From: Bathymodiolus brooksi
Taxonomy: Eukaryota > Mollusca > Bivalvia > Mytilida > Modiolidae
Direction: 5' to 3'
Length of the DNA: 64,000 nucleotides
Assembly: GCA_963680875.1 (NCBI GenBank)
Contig: OY804589.1
Location: forward strand, 1,488,001-1,552,000
Every line of letters starts with the position of its first letter. Within the stretch, counting starts at the first letter, position 1. A program made the translations under genes and the position numbers. The notes beneath the pieces are model-generated. The model saw only the letters and a list, made by a program, of their open reading frames with translations. It made no database searches and was not told where the DNA came from. Positions 26,911 to 41,420 of the stretch are shown here, piece after piece.

Positions 26911-29900
26911 AACTTAGCCAAGAAGAACCGTTGGTTCAATGGCTTCCTGGAAGTGATGACTTCAACTTAACCAAGAAGAACCGTTGGTTCAATGGCTTCC
27001 TGGAAGTGATGACTTCAACTTAACGAATAAGGACCGTTGAACCAATAGCTTCCGGGAAGTGATGACTTCAACTAAAACAATAAGAACCGTTGGTTCAATG
27101 GCTTCCTGGAAGTGATGACTTCAACTTAAGCAATAAGACCCGTTGGTTCAATGGCTTCCTGGAAGTGATGACTTTAACTTAACCAATAAGAACCGTTGGT
27201 TCAATGGCTTCCTGGAAGTGATTCAACTTAAACAATAAGAACTGTTGGTTCAATGGCTTCCTGGAAGTGATGACTTCAACTTAAACAATAAAAGCCATAG
27301 GTTCAATGGCTTCCTGGAAGTGATGACTTCAACTTAACCAATAAGAATCGTTGGTTCAATAGCTTCCTGGAAGCGATGACTTCAACTTAATCAATAAGAA
27401 CCGTTGGTTCAATGGCTTCCTGGAAGTGATCACTTCAACTTAAACAATAAGAACCGTTGGCTCAATGGCTTCCTGGAAGTGATGACTTCAACTTAACCAA
27501 GAAGAACCGTTGGTTCAATGGCTTCCTGGAAGTGATGACTTCAACTTAAACAATAAGAACCGTTAGTTCAATGGCTTCCTGGAAGAGATGACTTCAACTT
27601 AGCCAAGAAGAACCGTTGGTTCAATGGCTTCCTGGAAGTGATGACTTCAACTTACCCAAGAAGAACCGTTGGTTCAATGGCTTCCTGGAAGTAATGACTT
27701 CAACTTAACGAATAAGGACCGTTGAACCAATAGCTTCCGGGAAGTGATGACTTCAACTAAAACAATAAGAACCGTTGGTTCAATGGCTTCCTGGAAGTGA
27801 TGACTTCAACTTAACCAATAAGAACAGTTGGTCCAATTGCTTCCTGGAGGTGATGACTTCAACCTAAGCATTAAGAACCGTTGGTTCAATGGCTTCCTGG
27901 AAGTGATGACTTCAACTTTAATAATAAGAACCGTTGGTTCAATGGCTTCCTGGAAGTGATGACTTCAACTTAACCAAGAAGAACCGTTGGTTCAATGGCT
28001 TCCTGGAAGTGATGACTTCAACTTAACCAATAAGAACCGTTGTTTCAATGGCTTCCTGGAAGTGATGACTTCAACTTAACCAAGAAGAACCGCTAGTTCA
28101 ATGGCTTCCTGGAGGTGATGACTTCAACTTAACCAATAAGACCCGTTGGTTCAATGGCTTCCTGGAAGTGATGACTTCAACTTAAACAATAAGAACCGTT
28201 GGTTCAATAGCTTCCTGGAAGTGAAGACTTCAACTTAACCAAGAAGAACCGTAAGTTCAATGGCTTCCTGGAAAAGATGACTTCAACTTAAACAATAAGA
28301 ACCGTTAGTTCAATGGCTTCCTGGAAGTAATGACTTCAACTTAACCAAGAAGAACCATTGGTTCAATGGCTTCCTGGAAGTGATGACTTCAACTTAAACA
28401 ATAAGAACCGTTAGTTCAATGGCTTCCTGGAAGTGATGACTTCAACTTAGCCAAGAAGAACCGTTGGTTCAATGGCTTCCTGGAAGTGATGACTTCAACT
28501 TAAACAATAAGAACCGTTAGTTCAATGGCTTCCTGAAAGTGATGACTTCAACTTAACCAATAAGAACCGTTAAACCAATAGCTTCCTGGAAGTGATGACT
28601 TCAACCTAAACAATAAGAACCGTTGGTTCAATGGCTTCCTGGAAGTGATCACTTCAACTTAACCAATAAGAACCGTTGGTTCAATGGCTTCCTGGAGGTG
28701 ATGACTTCAACCTAAACAATAAGAACCGTTGGTTCAATGGCTTCCTGGAAGTGTTGACTTCAACTTAACCAATAAGAACCGTTGGTTCAATAGCTTCCTG
28801 GAAGTCATGACTTCAACTTAGCCAAGAAGAACCGTTGGTTCAATGGCTTCCTGGAAGTGATGACTTCAACTTAACGAATAAGGACCGTTGAACCAATAGC
28901 TTCCGGGAAGTGATGACTTCAACCAAAACAATAAGAACCGTTGGTTCAATGGCTTCCTGGAAGTGATGACTTCAACTTAACCAATAAGAACCGTTGGTTC
29001 AATGGCTTCCTGGAGGTGATGACTTCAACTTAAACATTAAGAACCGTTGGTTCAATGGCTTCCTGGAAGTGATGACTTCAACTTAAACAATAAGAACCGT
29101 TGGTTCAATGGCTTCTTGGAAGTGATGACTTCAACTTAACCAAGAAGAACCGTTGGTTCAATGGCTTCCTGGAAGTGATGACTTCAACTTAACCAATAAG
29201 AACCGTTGGTTCAATGACTTCCTGGAAGTGATGACTTCAACTTAAGTAATAAGAACCGTTGGTGCAATGGCTTCCTGGAAGTGATGACTTCTGCTTAAAC
29301 AATAAGAACCGTTGGTTCAATGGCTTCCTGGAAGTGATGAATTCAACTTAAGCAATAAGACTCGTTGGTTCAATGGCTTCCTGGAAGTGATGACTTTAAC
29401 TTAACCAATAAGAACCGTTGGTTCAATGGCTTCCTGGAAGTGATTCAACTTAAACAATAAGAACTGTTGGTTCAATGGCTTCCTGGAAGTGATGACTTCA
29501 AATTAAACAATAAAAGCCATAGGTTCAATGGCTTCCTGGAAGTGATGACTTCAACTTAACCAATAAGAATCGTTGGTTCAATAGCTTCCTGGAAGCGTTG
29601 ACTTCAACTTAATCAATAAGAACCGTTGGTTCAATGGCTTCCTGGAAGTGATCACTTCAACTTAAACAATAAGAACCGTTGGCTCAATGGCTTCCTGGAA
29701 GTGATGACTTCAACTTAACCAATAAGAATCGTTGGTTCAATGGCTTCCTGGAAGTGATGACTTCAACTTAACCAATAAGAACCGTTGGTTCAATGGCTTC
29801 CTGGAAGCGATGACTTCAACTTAATCAATAAGAACCGTTGGTTCAATGGCTTCCTGGAAGTGATGACTTCAACTTAATCAAGAAGAACCGTTGGTTCAAT

Positions 29901-32900
29901 GGCTTCCTGGAAGTGATGACTTCAACTTAGCTAAGAAAAACCGTTGGTTCAATGGCTTCCTGGGGGTGATGACTTCAACTTAATCAATAAGAACCGTTGG
30001 TTCAATGGCTTCCTGGAAGTGATGACTTCAACTTAACCAATAAGAACCGCTGGACCAATAGCTTCCTGGAAGTGATGACTTCAACTTAAACAAGAAGAAC
30101 CGTTGGTTCAATGGCTTCCTGGAAGTGATGACTTCAACTTAAACAATAAGAACCGTTAGTTCAATGGCTTCCTGGAAGTGATGACTTCAACTTAATCAAG
30201 AAGAACCGTTAGTTCAATGGTTTCCTGGAAGTGATGACTATAACTTAATCAAGAAGAACCGTTGTTTCAATGGCTTCCTGGAAGTGATGACTTCAACTTA
30301 ACCAAGAAGAACGTTGATGCAATGGCTTCCTGGAGGTGATGACTTCAACTTAACCAATAAGACCCGTTGGTTCAATGGCTTCCTGGAAGTGATGACTTCA
30401 ACTTAAACAATAAGAACCGTTGGTTCAATAGCTTCCTGGAAGTGATGACATCAACTTAACCAAGAAGAACCGTTGGTTCAATGGCTTCCTGTAAGTGATG
30501 ACTTCAACTTAACCAATAAGAACCGTTGGTTCAATGGCTTCCTGGAAGTGATGACTTCAACTTAAACAATAAGAACCGTTAGTTCAATGGTTTCCTGGAA
30601 GAGATGACTTCAACTTAGCCAAGAAGAACCGTTGGTTCAATGGCTTCCTGGAAGTGATGACTTCAACTTAAACAATAAGAACCGTTGTTTCAATGCCTTC
30701 CTGGAAGTGATGACTTCAACTTAAATAATAAGAACCGTTGGTTCAATGGCTTCCTGGAAGTGATGACTTCAACTTAACCAAGAAGAACCGTTGGTTCAAT
30801 GGCTTCCTGGAAGTGATGACTTCAACTTAACGAATAAGGACCGTTGAACCAATAGCTTCCGGGAAGTGATGACTTCAACTAAAACAATAAGAACCGTTGG
30901 TTCAATGGCTTCTTGGAAGTGATGACTTCAACTTAACCAATAAGAACAGTTGGTCCAATTGCTTCCTGGAGGTGATGACTTCAACCTAAACATTAAGAAC
31001 CGTTGGTTCAATGGCTTCCTGGAAGTGATGACTTCAACTTAAATAATAAGAACCGTTGGTTCAATGGCTTCCTGGAAGTGATGACTTCAACTTAACCAAG
31101 AAGAACCGTTGGTTCAATGGCTTCCTGGAAGTGATGACTTCAACTTAACCAATAAGAACCGTTGTTTCAATGGCTTCCTGGAAGTGATGACTTCAACTTA
31201 ACCAAGAAGAACCGCGAGTTCAATGGCTTCCTGGAGGTGATGACTTCAACTTAACCAATAAGACCCGTTGGTTCAATGGCTTCCTGGAAGTGATGACTTC
31301 AACTTAAACAATAAGAACCGTTGGTTCAATGGCTTCCTGGAAGTGATGACTTCAACTTAACCAATAAGAACCGCTGGACCAATAGCTTCCTGGAAGTGAT
31401 GACTTCAACTTAAACAAGAAGAACCGTTGGTTCAATGGCTTCCTGGAAGTGATGACTTCAACTTAAACAATAAGAACGTTAGTTCAATGGCTTCCTGGAA
31501 GTGATGACTTCAACTTAATCAAGAAGAACCGTTAGTTCAATGGTTTCCTGGAAGTGATGACTATAACTTAATCAAGAAGAACCGTTGTTTCAATGGCTTC
31601 CTGGAAGTGATGACTTCAACTTAACCAAGAAGAACCGTTGATGCAATGGCTTCCTGGAGGTGATGACTTCAACTTAACCAATAAGACCCGTTGGTTCAAT
31701 GGCTTCCTGGAAGTGATGACTTCAACTTAAACAATAAGAACCGTTGGTTCAATAGCTTCCTGGAAGTGATGACTTCAACTTAGCCAAGAAGAACCGTTGG
31801 TTCAATGGCTTCCTGGAAGTGATGACTTCAACTTAACGAATAAGGACCGTTGAACCAATAGCTTCCGGGAAGTGATGACTTCAACTAAAACAATAAGAAC
31901 CGTTGGTTCAGTGGCTTCCTGGAAGTGATGACTTCAACTTAACCAATAAGAACAGTTGGTTCAATGGCTTCCTGGAGGTGATGACTTCAACCTAAACATT
32001 AAGAACCGTTGGTTCAATGGCTTCCTGGAAGTGATGACTTCAACTTAAACAATAAGAACCGTTGGTTCAATGGCTTCCTGGAAGTGATGACTTCAACTTA
32101 ACCAAGAAGAACCGTAGGTTCAATGGCTTCCTGGAAGTGATGACTTCAACTTAACCAATAAGAACCGTTGGTTCAATGACTTCCTGGAAGTGATGACTTC
32201 AACTTAAGCAATAAGAACCGTTGGTTCAATGGCTTCTTGGAAGTGATGACTTCAACTTAACCAAGAAGAACCGTTGGTTCAATGGCTTCCTGGAAGTGAT
32301 GACTTCAACTTAACCAATAAGAACCGTTGGTTCAATGACTTCCTTGAAGTGATGACTTCAACTTAAGCAATAAGAACCGTTGGTGCAATGGCTTCCTGGA
32401 AGTGATGACTTCTGCTTAAACAATAAGAACCGTTGGTTCAATGGCTTCCTGGAAGTGATGACTTCAACTTAAGCAATAAGACCCGTTGGTTCAATGGCTT
32501 CCTGGAAGTGATGACTTTAACTTAACCAATAAGAACCGTTGGTTCAATGGCTTCCTGGAAGTGATTCAACTTAAACAATAAGAACTGTTGGTTCAATGGC
32601 TTCCTGGAAGTGATGACTTCAACTTAAACAATAAAAGCCATAGGTTCAATGGCTTCCTGGAAGTGATGACTTCAACTTAACCAATAAGTATCGTTGGTTC
32701 AATAGCTTCCTGGAAGCGATGACTTCAACTTAATCAATAAGAACCGTTGGTTCAATGGCTTCCTGGAAGTGATGACTTCAACTTAACCAAGAAGAACCGT
32801 TGGTTCAATGGCTTCCTGGGAGTGATGACTTCAACTTAAACAATAAGAACCGTTAGTTCAATGGCTTCCTGGAAGTGATGACTTCAACTTAATCAAGAAG

Positions 32901-34312
32901 AACCGTTAGTTCAATGGCTTCCTGGAAGTGATGACTATAGCTTAATCAAGAAGAACCGTTGGTTCAATGGCTTCTTGGAAGTGATGACTTCAACTTAAAC
33001 AATAAGAACCGTTGGTTCAATAGCTTCCTGGAAGTGATGACTTCAACTTAACCAAGAAGAACCGTTGGTTCAATGGCTTCCTGAAAGTGATGACTTCAAC
33101 TTAACCAATAAGAACCGTTAAACCAATAGCTTCCTGGAAGTGATGACTTCAACCTAAACAATAAGAACCGTTGGTTCAATGGCTTCCTGGAAGTGATGAC
33201 TTCAACTTAACCAATAAGAACCGTTGGTTCAATGGCTTCCTGGAGGTGATGACTTCAACCAAAACAATAAGAACCGTTGGTTCAATGGCTTCCTGGAAGT
33301 GATGACTTCAACTTAACCAAGAAGAACGTTGGCTCAATAGCTTCCTGGAAGTGATGACTTCAACTTAGCCAAGAAGAACCGTTGGTTCAATGGCTTCCTG
33401 GAAGTGATGACTTCAACTTAACGAATAAGGACCGTTGAACCAATAGCTTCCGGGAAGTGATGACTTCAACTAAAACAATAAGAACCATTGGTTCAATGGC
33501 TTCCTGGAAGTGATGACTTCAACTTAACCAATAAGAACAGTTGGTTCAATGGCTTCCTGGAGGTGATGACTTCAACCTAAACATTAAGAACCGTTGGTTC
33601 AATGGCTTCCTGGAAGTGATGACTTCAACTTAAACAATAAGAACCGTTGGTTCAATGGCTTCCTGGAAGTGATGACTTCAACTTAACCAAGAAGAACCGT
33701 TGGTTCAATGGCTTCCTGGAAGTGATGACTTCAACTTAACCAATAAGAACCGTTGGTTCAATGACTTCCTGGAAGTGATGACTTCAACTTAAGCAATAAG
33801 AACCGTTGGTTCAATGGCTTCTTGGAAGTGATGACTTCAACTTAACCAAGAAGAACCGTTGGTTCAATGGCTTCCTGGAAGTGATGACTTCAACTTAACC
33901 AATAAGAACCGTTGGTTCAATGACTTCCTGGAAGTGATGACTTCAACTTAAGCAATAAGAACCGTTGGTGCAATGGCTTCCTGGAAGTGATGACTTCTGC
34001 TTAAACAATAAGAACCGTTGGTTCAATGGCTTCCTGGAATTGATGACTTCAACTTAAGCAATAAGACCCGTTGGTTCAATGGCTTCCTGGAAGTGATGAC
34101 TTTAACTTAACCAATAAGAACCGTTGGTTCAATGGCTTCCTGGAAGTGATTCAACTTAAACAATAAGAACTGTTGGTTCAATGGCTTCCTGGAAGTGATG
34201 ACTTCAACTTAAACAATAAAAGCCATAGGTTCAATGGCTTCCTGGAAGTGATGATTTCAACTTAACCAATAAGAATCGTTGGTTCAATAGCTTCCTGGAA
34301 GCGATGACTTCA

Positions 34313-37300
34313 ACTTAATCAATAAGAACCGTTGGTTCAATGGCTTCCTGGAAGTGATGACTTCAACTTAACCAAGAAGAACCGTTGGTTCAATGGCTTC
34401 CTGGAAGTGATGACTTCAACTTAGCTAAGAAAAACCGTTGGTTCAATGGCTTCCTGGGGGTGATGACTTCAACTTAATCAATAAGAACCGTTGGTTCAAT
34501 GGCTTCCTGGAAGTGATGACTTCAACTTAACCAATAAGAACCGCTGGACCAATAGCTTCCTGGAAGTGATGACTTCAACTTAAACAAGAAGAACCGTTGG
34601 TTCAATGGCTTCCTGGAAGTGATGACTTCAACTTAAACAATAAGAACCGTTAGTTCAATGGCTTCCTGGAAGTGATGACTTCAACTTAATCAAGAAGAAC
34701 CGTTAGTTCAATGGTTTCCTGGAAGTGATGACTATAACTTAATCAAGAAGAACCGTTGTTTCAATGGCTTCCTGGAAGTGATGACTTCAACTTAACCAAG
34801 AAGAACCGTTGATGCAATGGCTTCCTGGAGGTGATGACTTCAAGTTAACCAATAAAACCCGTTGGTTCAATGGCTTCCTGGAAGTGATGACTTCAACTTA
34901 AACAATAAGAACCGTTGGTTCAATAGCTTCCTGGAAGTGATGACTTCAACTTAACCAAGAAGAACCGTTGGTTCAATGGCTTCCTGTAAGTGATGACTTC
35001 AACTTAACCAATAAGAACCGTTGGTTCAATGGCTTCCTGGAAGTGATGACTTCAACTTAAACAATAAGAACCATTAGTTCAATGGCTTCCTGGAAGAGAT
35101 GACTTCAACTTAGCCAAGAAGAACCGTTGGTTCAATGGCTTCCTGGAAGTGATGACTTCAACTTAAACAATAAGAACCGTTGTTTCAATGGCTTCCTGGA
35201 AGTGATGACTTCAACTTAAATAATAAGAACCGTTGGTTCAATGGCTTCCTGGAAGTGATGACTTCAACTTAACCAAGAAGAACCGTTGGTTCAATGGCTT
35301 CCTGGAAGTGATGACTTCAACTTAACGAATAAGGACCGTTGAACCAATAGCTTCCGGGAAGTGATGACTTCAACTAAAACAATAAGAACCGTTGGTACAA
35401 TGGCTTCCTGGAAGTGATGACTTCAACTTAACCAATAAGAACAGTTGGTTCAATGGCTTCCTGGAGGTGATGACTTCAACCTAAACATTAAGAACCGTTG
35501 GTTCAATGGCTTCCTGGAAGTGATGACTTCAACTTAAATAATAAGAACCGTTGGTTCAATGGCTTCCTGGAAGTGATGACTTCAACTTAAACAAGAAGAA
35601 CCGTTGGTTCAATGGCTTCCTGGAAGTGATGACTTCAACTTAAACAATAAGAACCGTTAGTTCAATGGCTTCCTGGAAGTGATGACTTCAACTTAATCAA
35701 GAAGAACCGTTAGTTCAATGGTTTCCTGGAAGTGATGACTATAACTTAATCAAGAAGAACCGTTGTTTCAATGGCTTCCTGGAAGTGATGACTTCAACTT
35801 AACCAAGAAGAACCGTTGATGCAATGGCTTCCTGGAGGTGATGACTTCAACTTAACCAATAAAACCCGTTGGTTCAATGGCTTCCTGGAAGTGATGACTT
35901 CAACTTAAACAATAAGAACCGTTGGTTCAATAGCTTCCTGGAAGTGATGACTTCAACTTAACCAAGAAGAACCGTTGGTTCAATGGCTTCCTGGAAGTGA
36001 TGACTTCAACTTAACCAAGAAGAACCGTTGGTTCAATGGCTTCCTGGAAGTGATGACTTCAACTTAACGAATAAGGACCGTTGAACCAATAGCTTCCGGG
36101 AAGTGATGACTTCAACTAAAACAATAAGAACCGTTGGTACAATGGCTTCCTGGAAGTGATGACTTCAACTTAACCAATAAGAACAGTTGGTTCAATGGCT
36201 TCCTGGAGGTGATGACTTCAACCTAAACATTAAGAACCGTTGGTTCAATGGCTTCCTGGAAGTGATGACTTCAACTTAAATAATAAGAACCGTTGGTTCA
36301 ATGTCTTCCTGGAAGTGATGACTTCAACTTAACCAAGAAGAACCGTTGGTTCAATGGCTTCCTGGAAGTGATGACTTCAACTTAACCAATAAGAACCGTT
36401 GTTTCAATGGCTTCCTGGAAGTGATGACTTCAACTTAACCAAGAAGAACCGCTGGTTCAATGGCTTCCTGGAGGTGATGACTTCAACTTAACCAATAAGA
36501 CCCGTTGGTTCAATGGCTTCCTGGAAGTGATGACTTCAACTTAAACAATAAGAACCGTTGGTTCAATAGCTTCATGGAAGTGATGACTTCAACTTAACCA
36601 AGAAGAACAGTAAGTTCAATGGCTTCCTGGAAAAGATGACTTCAACTTAAACAATAAGAACCGTTAGTTCAATGGCTTCCTGGAAGTAATGACTTCAACT
36701 TAACCAAGAAGAACCGTTGGTTCAATGGCTTCCTGGAAGTGATGAATTCAACTTAAACAATAAGAACCGTTAGTTCAATGGCTTCCTGGAAGTGATGACT
36801 TCAACTTAGCCAAGAAGAACCGTTGGTTCAATGGCTTCCTGGAAGTGATGACTTCAACTTAAACAATAAGAACCGTTAGTTCAATGGCTTCCTGGAAGTG
36901 ATGACTTCAACTTAATCAAGAAGAACCGTTGGTTCAATGGCTTCCTGGAAGTGATGACTTCAACTTAGCTAAGAAAAACCGTTGGTTCAATGGCTTCCTG
37001 GGGGTGATGACTTCAACTTAATCAATAAGAACCGTTGGTTCAATGGCTTCCTGGAAGTGATGACTTCAACTTAACCAAGAAGAACCGTTGGTTCAATGGC
37101 TTCCTGGAAGTGATGACTTCAACTTAGCTAAGAAAAACCGTTGGTTCAATGGCTTCCTGGGGGTGATGACTTCAACTTAATCAATAAGAACCGTTGGTTC
37201 AATGGCTTCCTGGAAGTGATGACTTCAACTTAACCAATAAGAACCGCTGGACCAATAGCTTCCTGGAAGTGATGACTTCAACTTAAACAAGAAGAACCGT

Positions 37301-40300
37301 TGGTTCAATGGCTTCCTGGAAGTGATGACTTCAACTTAAACAATAAGAACCGTTAGTTCAATGGCTTCCTGGAAGTGATGACTTCAACTTAATCAAGAAG
37401 AACCGTTAGTTCAATGGTTTCCTGGAAGTGATGACTATAACTTAATCAAGAAGAACCGTTGTTTCAATGGCTTCCTGGAAGTGATGACTTCAACTTAACC
37501 AAGAAGAACCGTTGATGCAATGGCTTCCTGGAGGTGATGACTTCAAGTTAACCAATAAAACCCGTTGGTTCAATGGCTTCCTGGAAGTGATGACTTCAAC
37601 TTAAACAATAAGAACCGTTGGTTCAATAGCTTCCTGGAAGTGATGACTTCAACTTAACCAAGAAGAACCGTTGGTTCAATGGCTTCCTGTAAGTGATGAC
37701 TTCAACTTAACCAATAAGAACCGTTGGTTCAATGGCTTCCTGGAAGTGATGACTTCAACTTAAACAATAAGAACCATTAGTTCAATGGCTTCCTGGAAGA
37801 GATGACTTCAACTTAGCCAAGAAGAACCGTTGGTTCAATGGCTTCCTGGAAGTGATGACTTCAACTTAAACAATAAGAACCGTTGTTTCAATGGCTTCCT
37901 GGAAGTGATGACTTCAACTTAAATAATAAGAACCGTTGGTTCAATGGCTTCCTGGAAGTGATGACTTCAACTTAACCAAGAAGAACCGTTGGTTCAATGG
38001 CTTCCTGGAAATGATGACTTCAACTTAACGAATAAGGACCGTTGAACCAATAGCTTCCGGGAAGTGATGACTTCAACTAAAACAATAAGAACCGTTGGTA
38101 CAATGGCTTCCTGGAAGTGATGACTTCAACTTAACCAATAAGAACAGTTGGTTCAATGGCTTCCTGGAGGTGATGACTTCAACCTAAACATTAAGAACCG
38201 TTGGTTCAATGGCTTCCTGGAAGTGATGACTTCAACTTAAATAATAAGAACCGTTGGTTCAATGGCTTCCTGGAAGTGATGACTTCAACTTAAACAAGAA
38301 GAACCGTTGGTTCAATGGCTTCCTGGAAGTGATGACTTCAACTTAAACAATAAGAACCGTTAGTTCAATGGCTTCCTGGAAGTGATGACTTCAACTTAAT
38401 CAAGAAGAACCGTTAGTTCAATGGTTTCCTGGAAGTGATGACTATAACTTAATCAAGAAGAACCGTTGTTTCAATGGCTTCCTGGAAGTGATGACTTCAA
38501 CTTAACCAAGAAGAACCGTTGATGCAATGGCTTCCTGGAGGTGATGACTTCAACTTAACCAATAAAACCCGTTGGTTCAATGGCTTCCTGGAAGTGATGA
38601 CTTCAACTTAAACAATAAGAACCGTTGGTTCAATAGCTTCCTGGAAGTGATGACTTCAACTTAACCAAGAAGAACCGTTGGTTCAATGGCTTCCTGGAAG
38701 TGATGACTTCAACTTAACCAAGAAGAACCGTTGGTTCAATGGCTTCCTGGAAGTGATGACTTCAACTTAACGAATAAGGACCGTTGAACCAATAGCTTCC
38801 GGGAAGTGATGACTTCAACTAAAACAATAAGAACCGTTGGTACAATGGCTTCCTGGAAGTGATGACTTCAACTTAACCAATAAGAACAGTTGGTTCAATG
38901 GCTTCCTGGAGGTGATGACTTCAACCTAAACATTAAGAACCGTTGGTTCAATGGCTTCCTGGAAGTGATGACTTCAACTTAAATAATAAGAACTGTTGGT
39001 TCAATGTCTTCCTGGAAGTGATGACTTCAACTTAACCAAGAAGAACCGTTGGTTCAATGGCTTCCTGGAAGTGATGACTTCAACTTAACCAATAAGAACC
39101 GTTGTTTCAATGGCTTCCTGGAAGTGATGACTTCAACTTAACCAAGAAGAACCGCTGGTTCAATGGCTTCCTGGAGGTGATGACTTCAACTTAACCAATA
39201 AGACCCGTTGGTTCAATGGCTTCCTGGAAGTGATGACTTCAACTTAAACAATAAGAACCGTTGGTTCAATAGCTTCATGGAAGTGATGACTTCAACTTAA
39301 CCAAGAAGAACAGTAAGTTCAATGGCTTCCTGGAAAAGATGACTTCAACTTAAACAATAAGAACCGTTAGTTCAATGGCTTCCTGGAAGTAATGACTTCA
39401 ACTTAACCAAGAAGAACCGTTGGTTCAATGGCTTCCTGGAAGTGATGAATTCAACTTAAACAATAAGAACCGTTAGTTCAATGGCTTCCTGGAAGTGATG
39501 ACTTCAACTTAGCCAAGAAGAACCGTTGGTTCAATGGCTTCCTGGAAGTGATGACTTCAACTTAAACAATAAGAACCGTTAGTTCAATGGCTTCCTGGAA
39601 GTGATGACTTCAACTTAATCAAGAAGAACCGTTGGTTCAATGGCTTCCTGGAAGTGATGACTTCAACTTAGCTAAGAAAAACCGTTGGTTCAATGGCTTC
39701 CTGGGGGTGATGACTTCAACTTAATCAATAAGAACCGTTGGTTCAATGGCTTCCTGGAAGTGATGACTTCAACTTAACCAAGAAGAACCGTTGGTTCAAT
39801 GGCTTCCTGGAAGTGATGACTTCAACTTAGCTAAGAAAAACCGTTGGTTCAATGGCTTCCTGGGGGTGATGACTTCAACTTAATCAATAAGAACCGTTGG
39901 TTCAATGGCTTCCTGGAAGTGATGACTTCAACTTAACCAATAAGAACCGCTGGACCAATAGCTTCCTGGAAGTGATGACTTCAACTTAAACAAGAAGAAC
40001 CGTTGGTGCAATGGCTTCCTGGAAGTGATGACTTCAACTTAAACAATAAGAACCGTTAGTTCAATGGCTTCCTGGAAGTGATGACTTCAACTTAATCAAG
40101 AAGAACCGTTAGTTCAATTGTTTCCTGGAAGTGATGACTATAACTTAATCAAGAAGAACCGTTGTTTCAATGGCTTCCTGGAAGTGATGACTTCAACTTA
40201 ACCAAGAAGACCCGTTGATGCAATGGCTTCCTGGAGGTGATGACTTCAACTTAACCAATAAAACCCGTTGGTTCAATGGCTTCCTGGAAGTGATGACTTC

Positions 40301-41420
40301 AACTTAAACAATAAGAACCGTTGGTTCAATAGCTTCCTGGAAGTGATGACTTCAACTTAACCAAGAAGAACCGTTGGTTCAATGGCTTCCTGTAAGTGAT
40401 GACTTCAACTTAACCAATAAGAACCGTTGGTTCAATGGCTTCCTGGAAGTGATGACTTCAACTTAAACAATAAGAACCATTAGTTCAATGGCTTCCTGGA
40501 AGAGATGACTTCAACTTAGCCAAGAAGAACCGTTGGTTCAATGGCTTCCTGGAAGTGATGACTTCAACTTAAACAATAAGAACCGTTGTTTCAATGGCTT
40601 CCTGGAAGTGATGACTTCAACTTAAATAATAAGAACCGTTGGTTCAATGGCTTCCTGGAAGTGATGACTTCAACTTAACCAAGAAGAACCGTTGGTTCAA
40701 TGGCTTCCTGGAAGTGATGACTTCAACTTAACGAATAAGGACCGTTGAACCAATAGCTTCCGGGAAGTGATGACTTCAACTAAAACAATAAGAACCGTTG
40801 GTACAATGGCTTCCTGGAAGTGATGACTTCAACTTAACCAATAAGAACCGTTGGTTCAATGGCTTCCTGGAGGTGATGACTTCAACCTAAACATTAAGAA
40901 CCGTTGGTTCAATGGCTTCCTGGAAGTGATGACTTCAACTTAAATAAGAAGAACCGCTGGTTCAATGGCTTCCTGGAAGTGATGACTTCAACTTAACCAA
41001 TAAGACCCGTTGGTTCAATGGCTTCCTGGAAGTGATGACTTCAACTTAAACAATAAGAACCGTTGGTTCAATAGCTTCCTGGAAGTGATGACTTCAACTT
41101 AACCAAGAAGAACCGTAAGTTCAATGGCTTCCTGGAAAAGATGACTTTAACTTAAACAATAAGAACCGTTAGTTCAATGACTTCCTGGAAGTAATGACTT
41201 CAACTTAACCAAGAAGAACCGTTGGTTCAATGGCTTCCTGGAAGTGATGAATTCAACTTAAACAATAAGAACCGTTAGTTCAATGGCTTCCTGGAAGTGA
41301 TGACTTCAACTTAGCCAAGAAGAACCGTTGGTTCAATGGCTTCCTGGAAGTGATGACTTCAACTTAAACAATAAGAACCGTTAGTTCAATGGCTTCCTGG
41401 AAGTGATGACTTCAACTTAA
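34313..41420 (+). repeat. Higher-order tract: three copies of a 2,703-bp block (51 monomers), third copy 17 monomers shorter
   Basis: CTGGGGG occurs at 34454, 37157 and 39860, and AACGAATAAGG at 35324, 38027 and 40730, all exactly 2,703 bp (51 x 53) apart. GATGAATTC-type monomers put GAATTC at 36744, 39447 and 41249. The last interval is only 1,802 bp, so copy three lost 901 bp, exactly 17 monomers, with the junction near 40,940. The left edge of homology is near 34,313. Confidence 0.92.
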
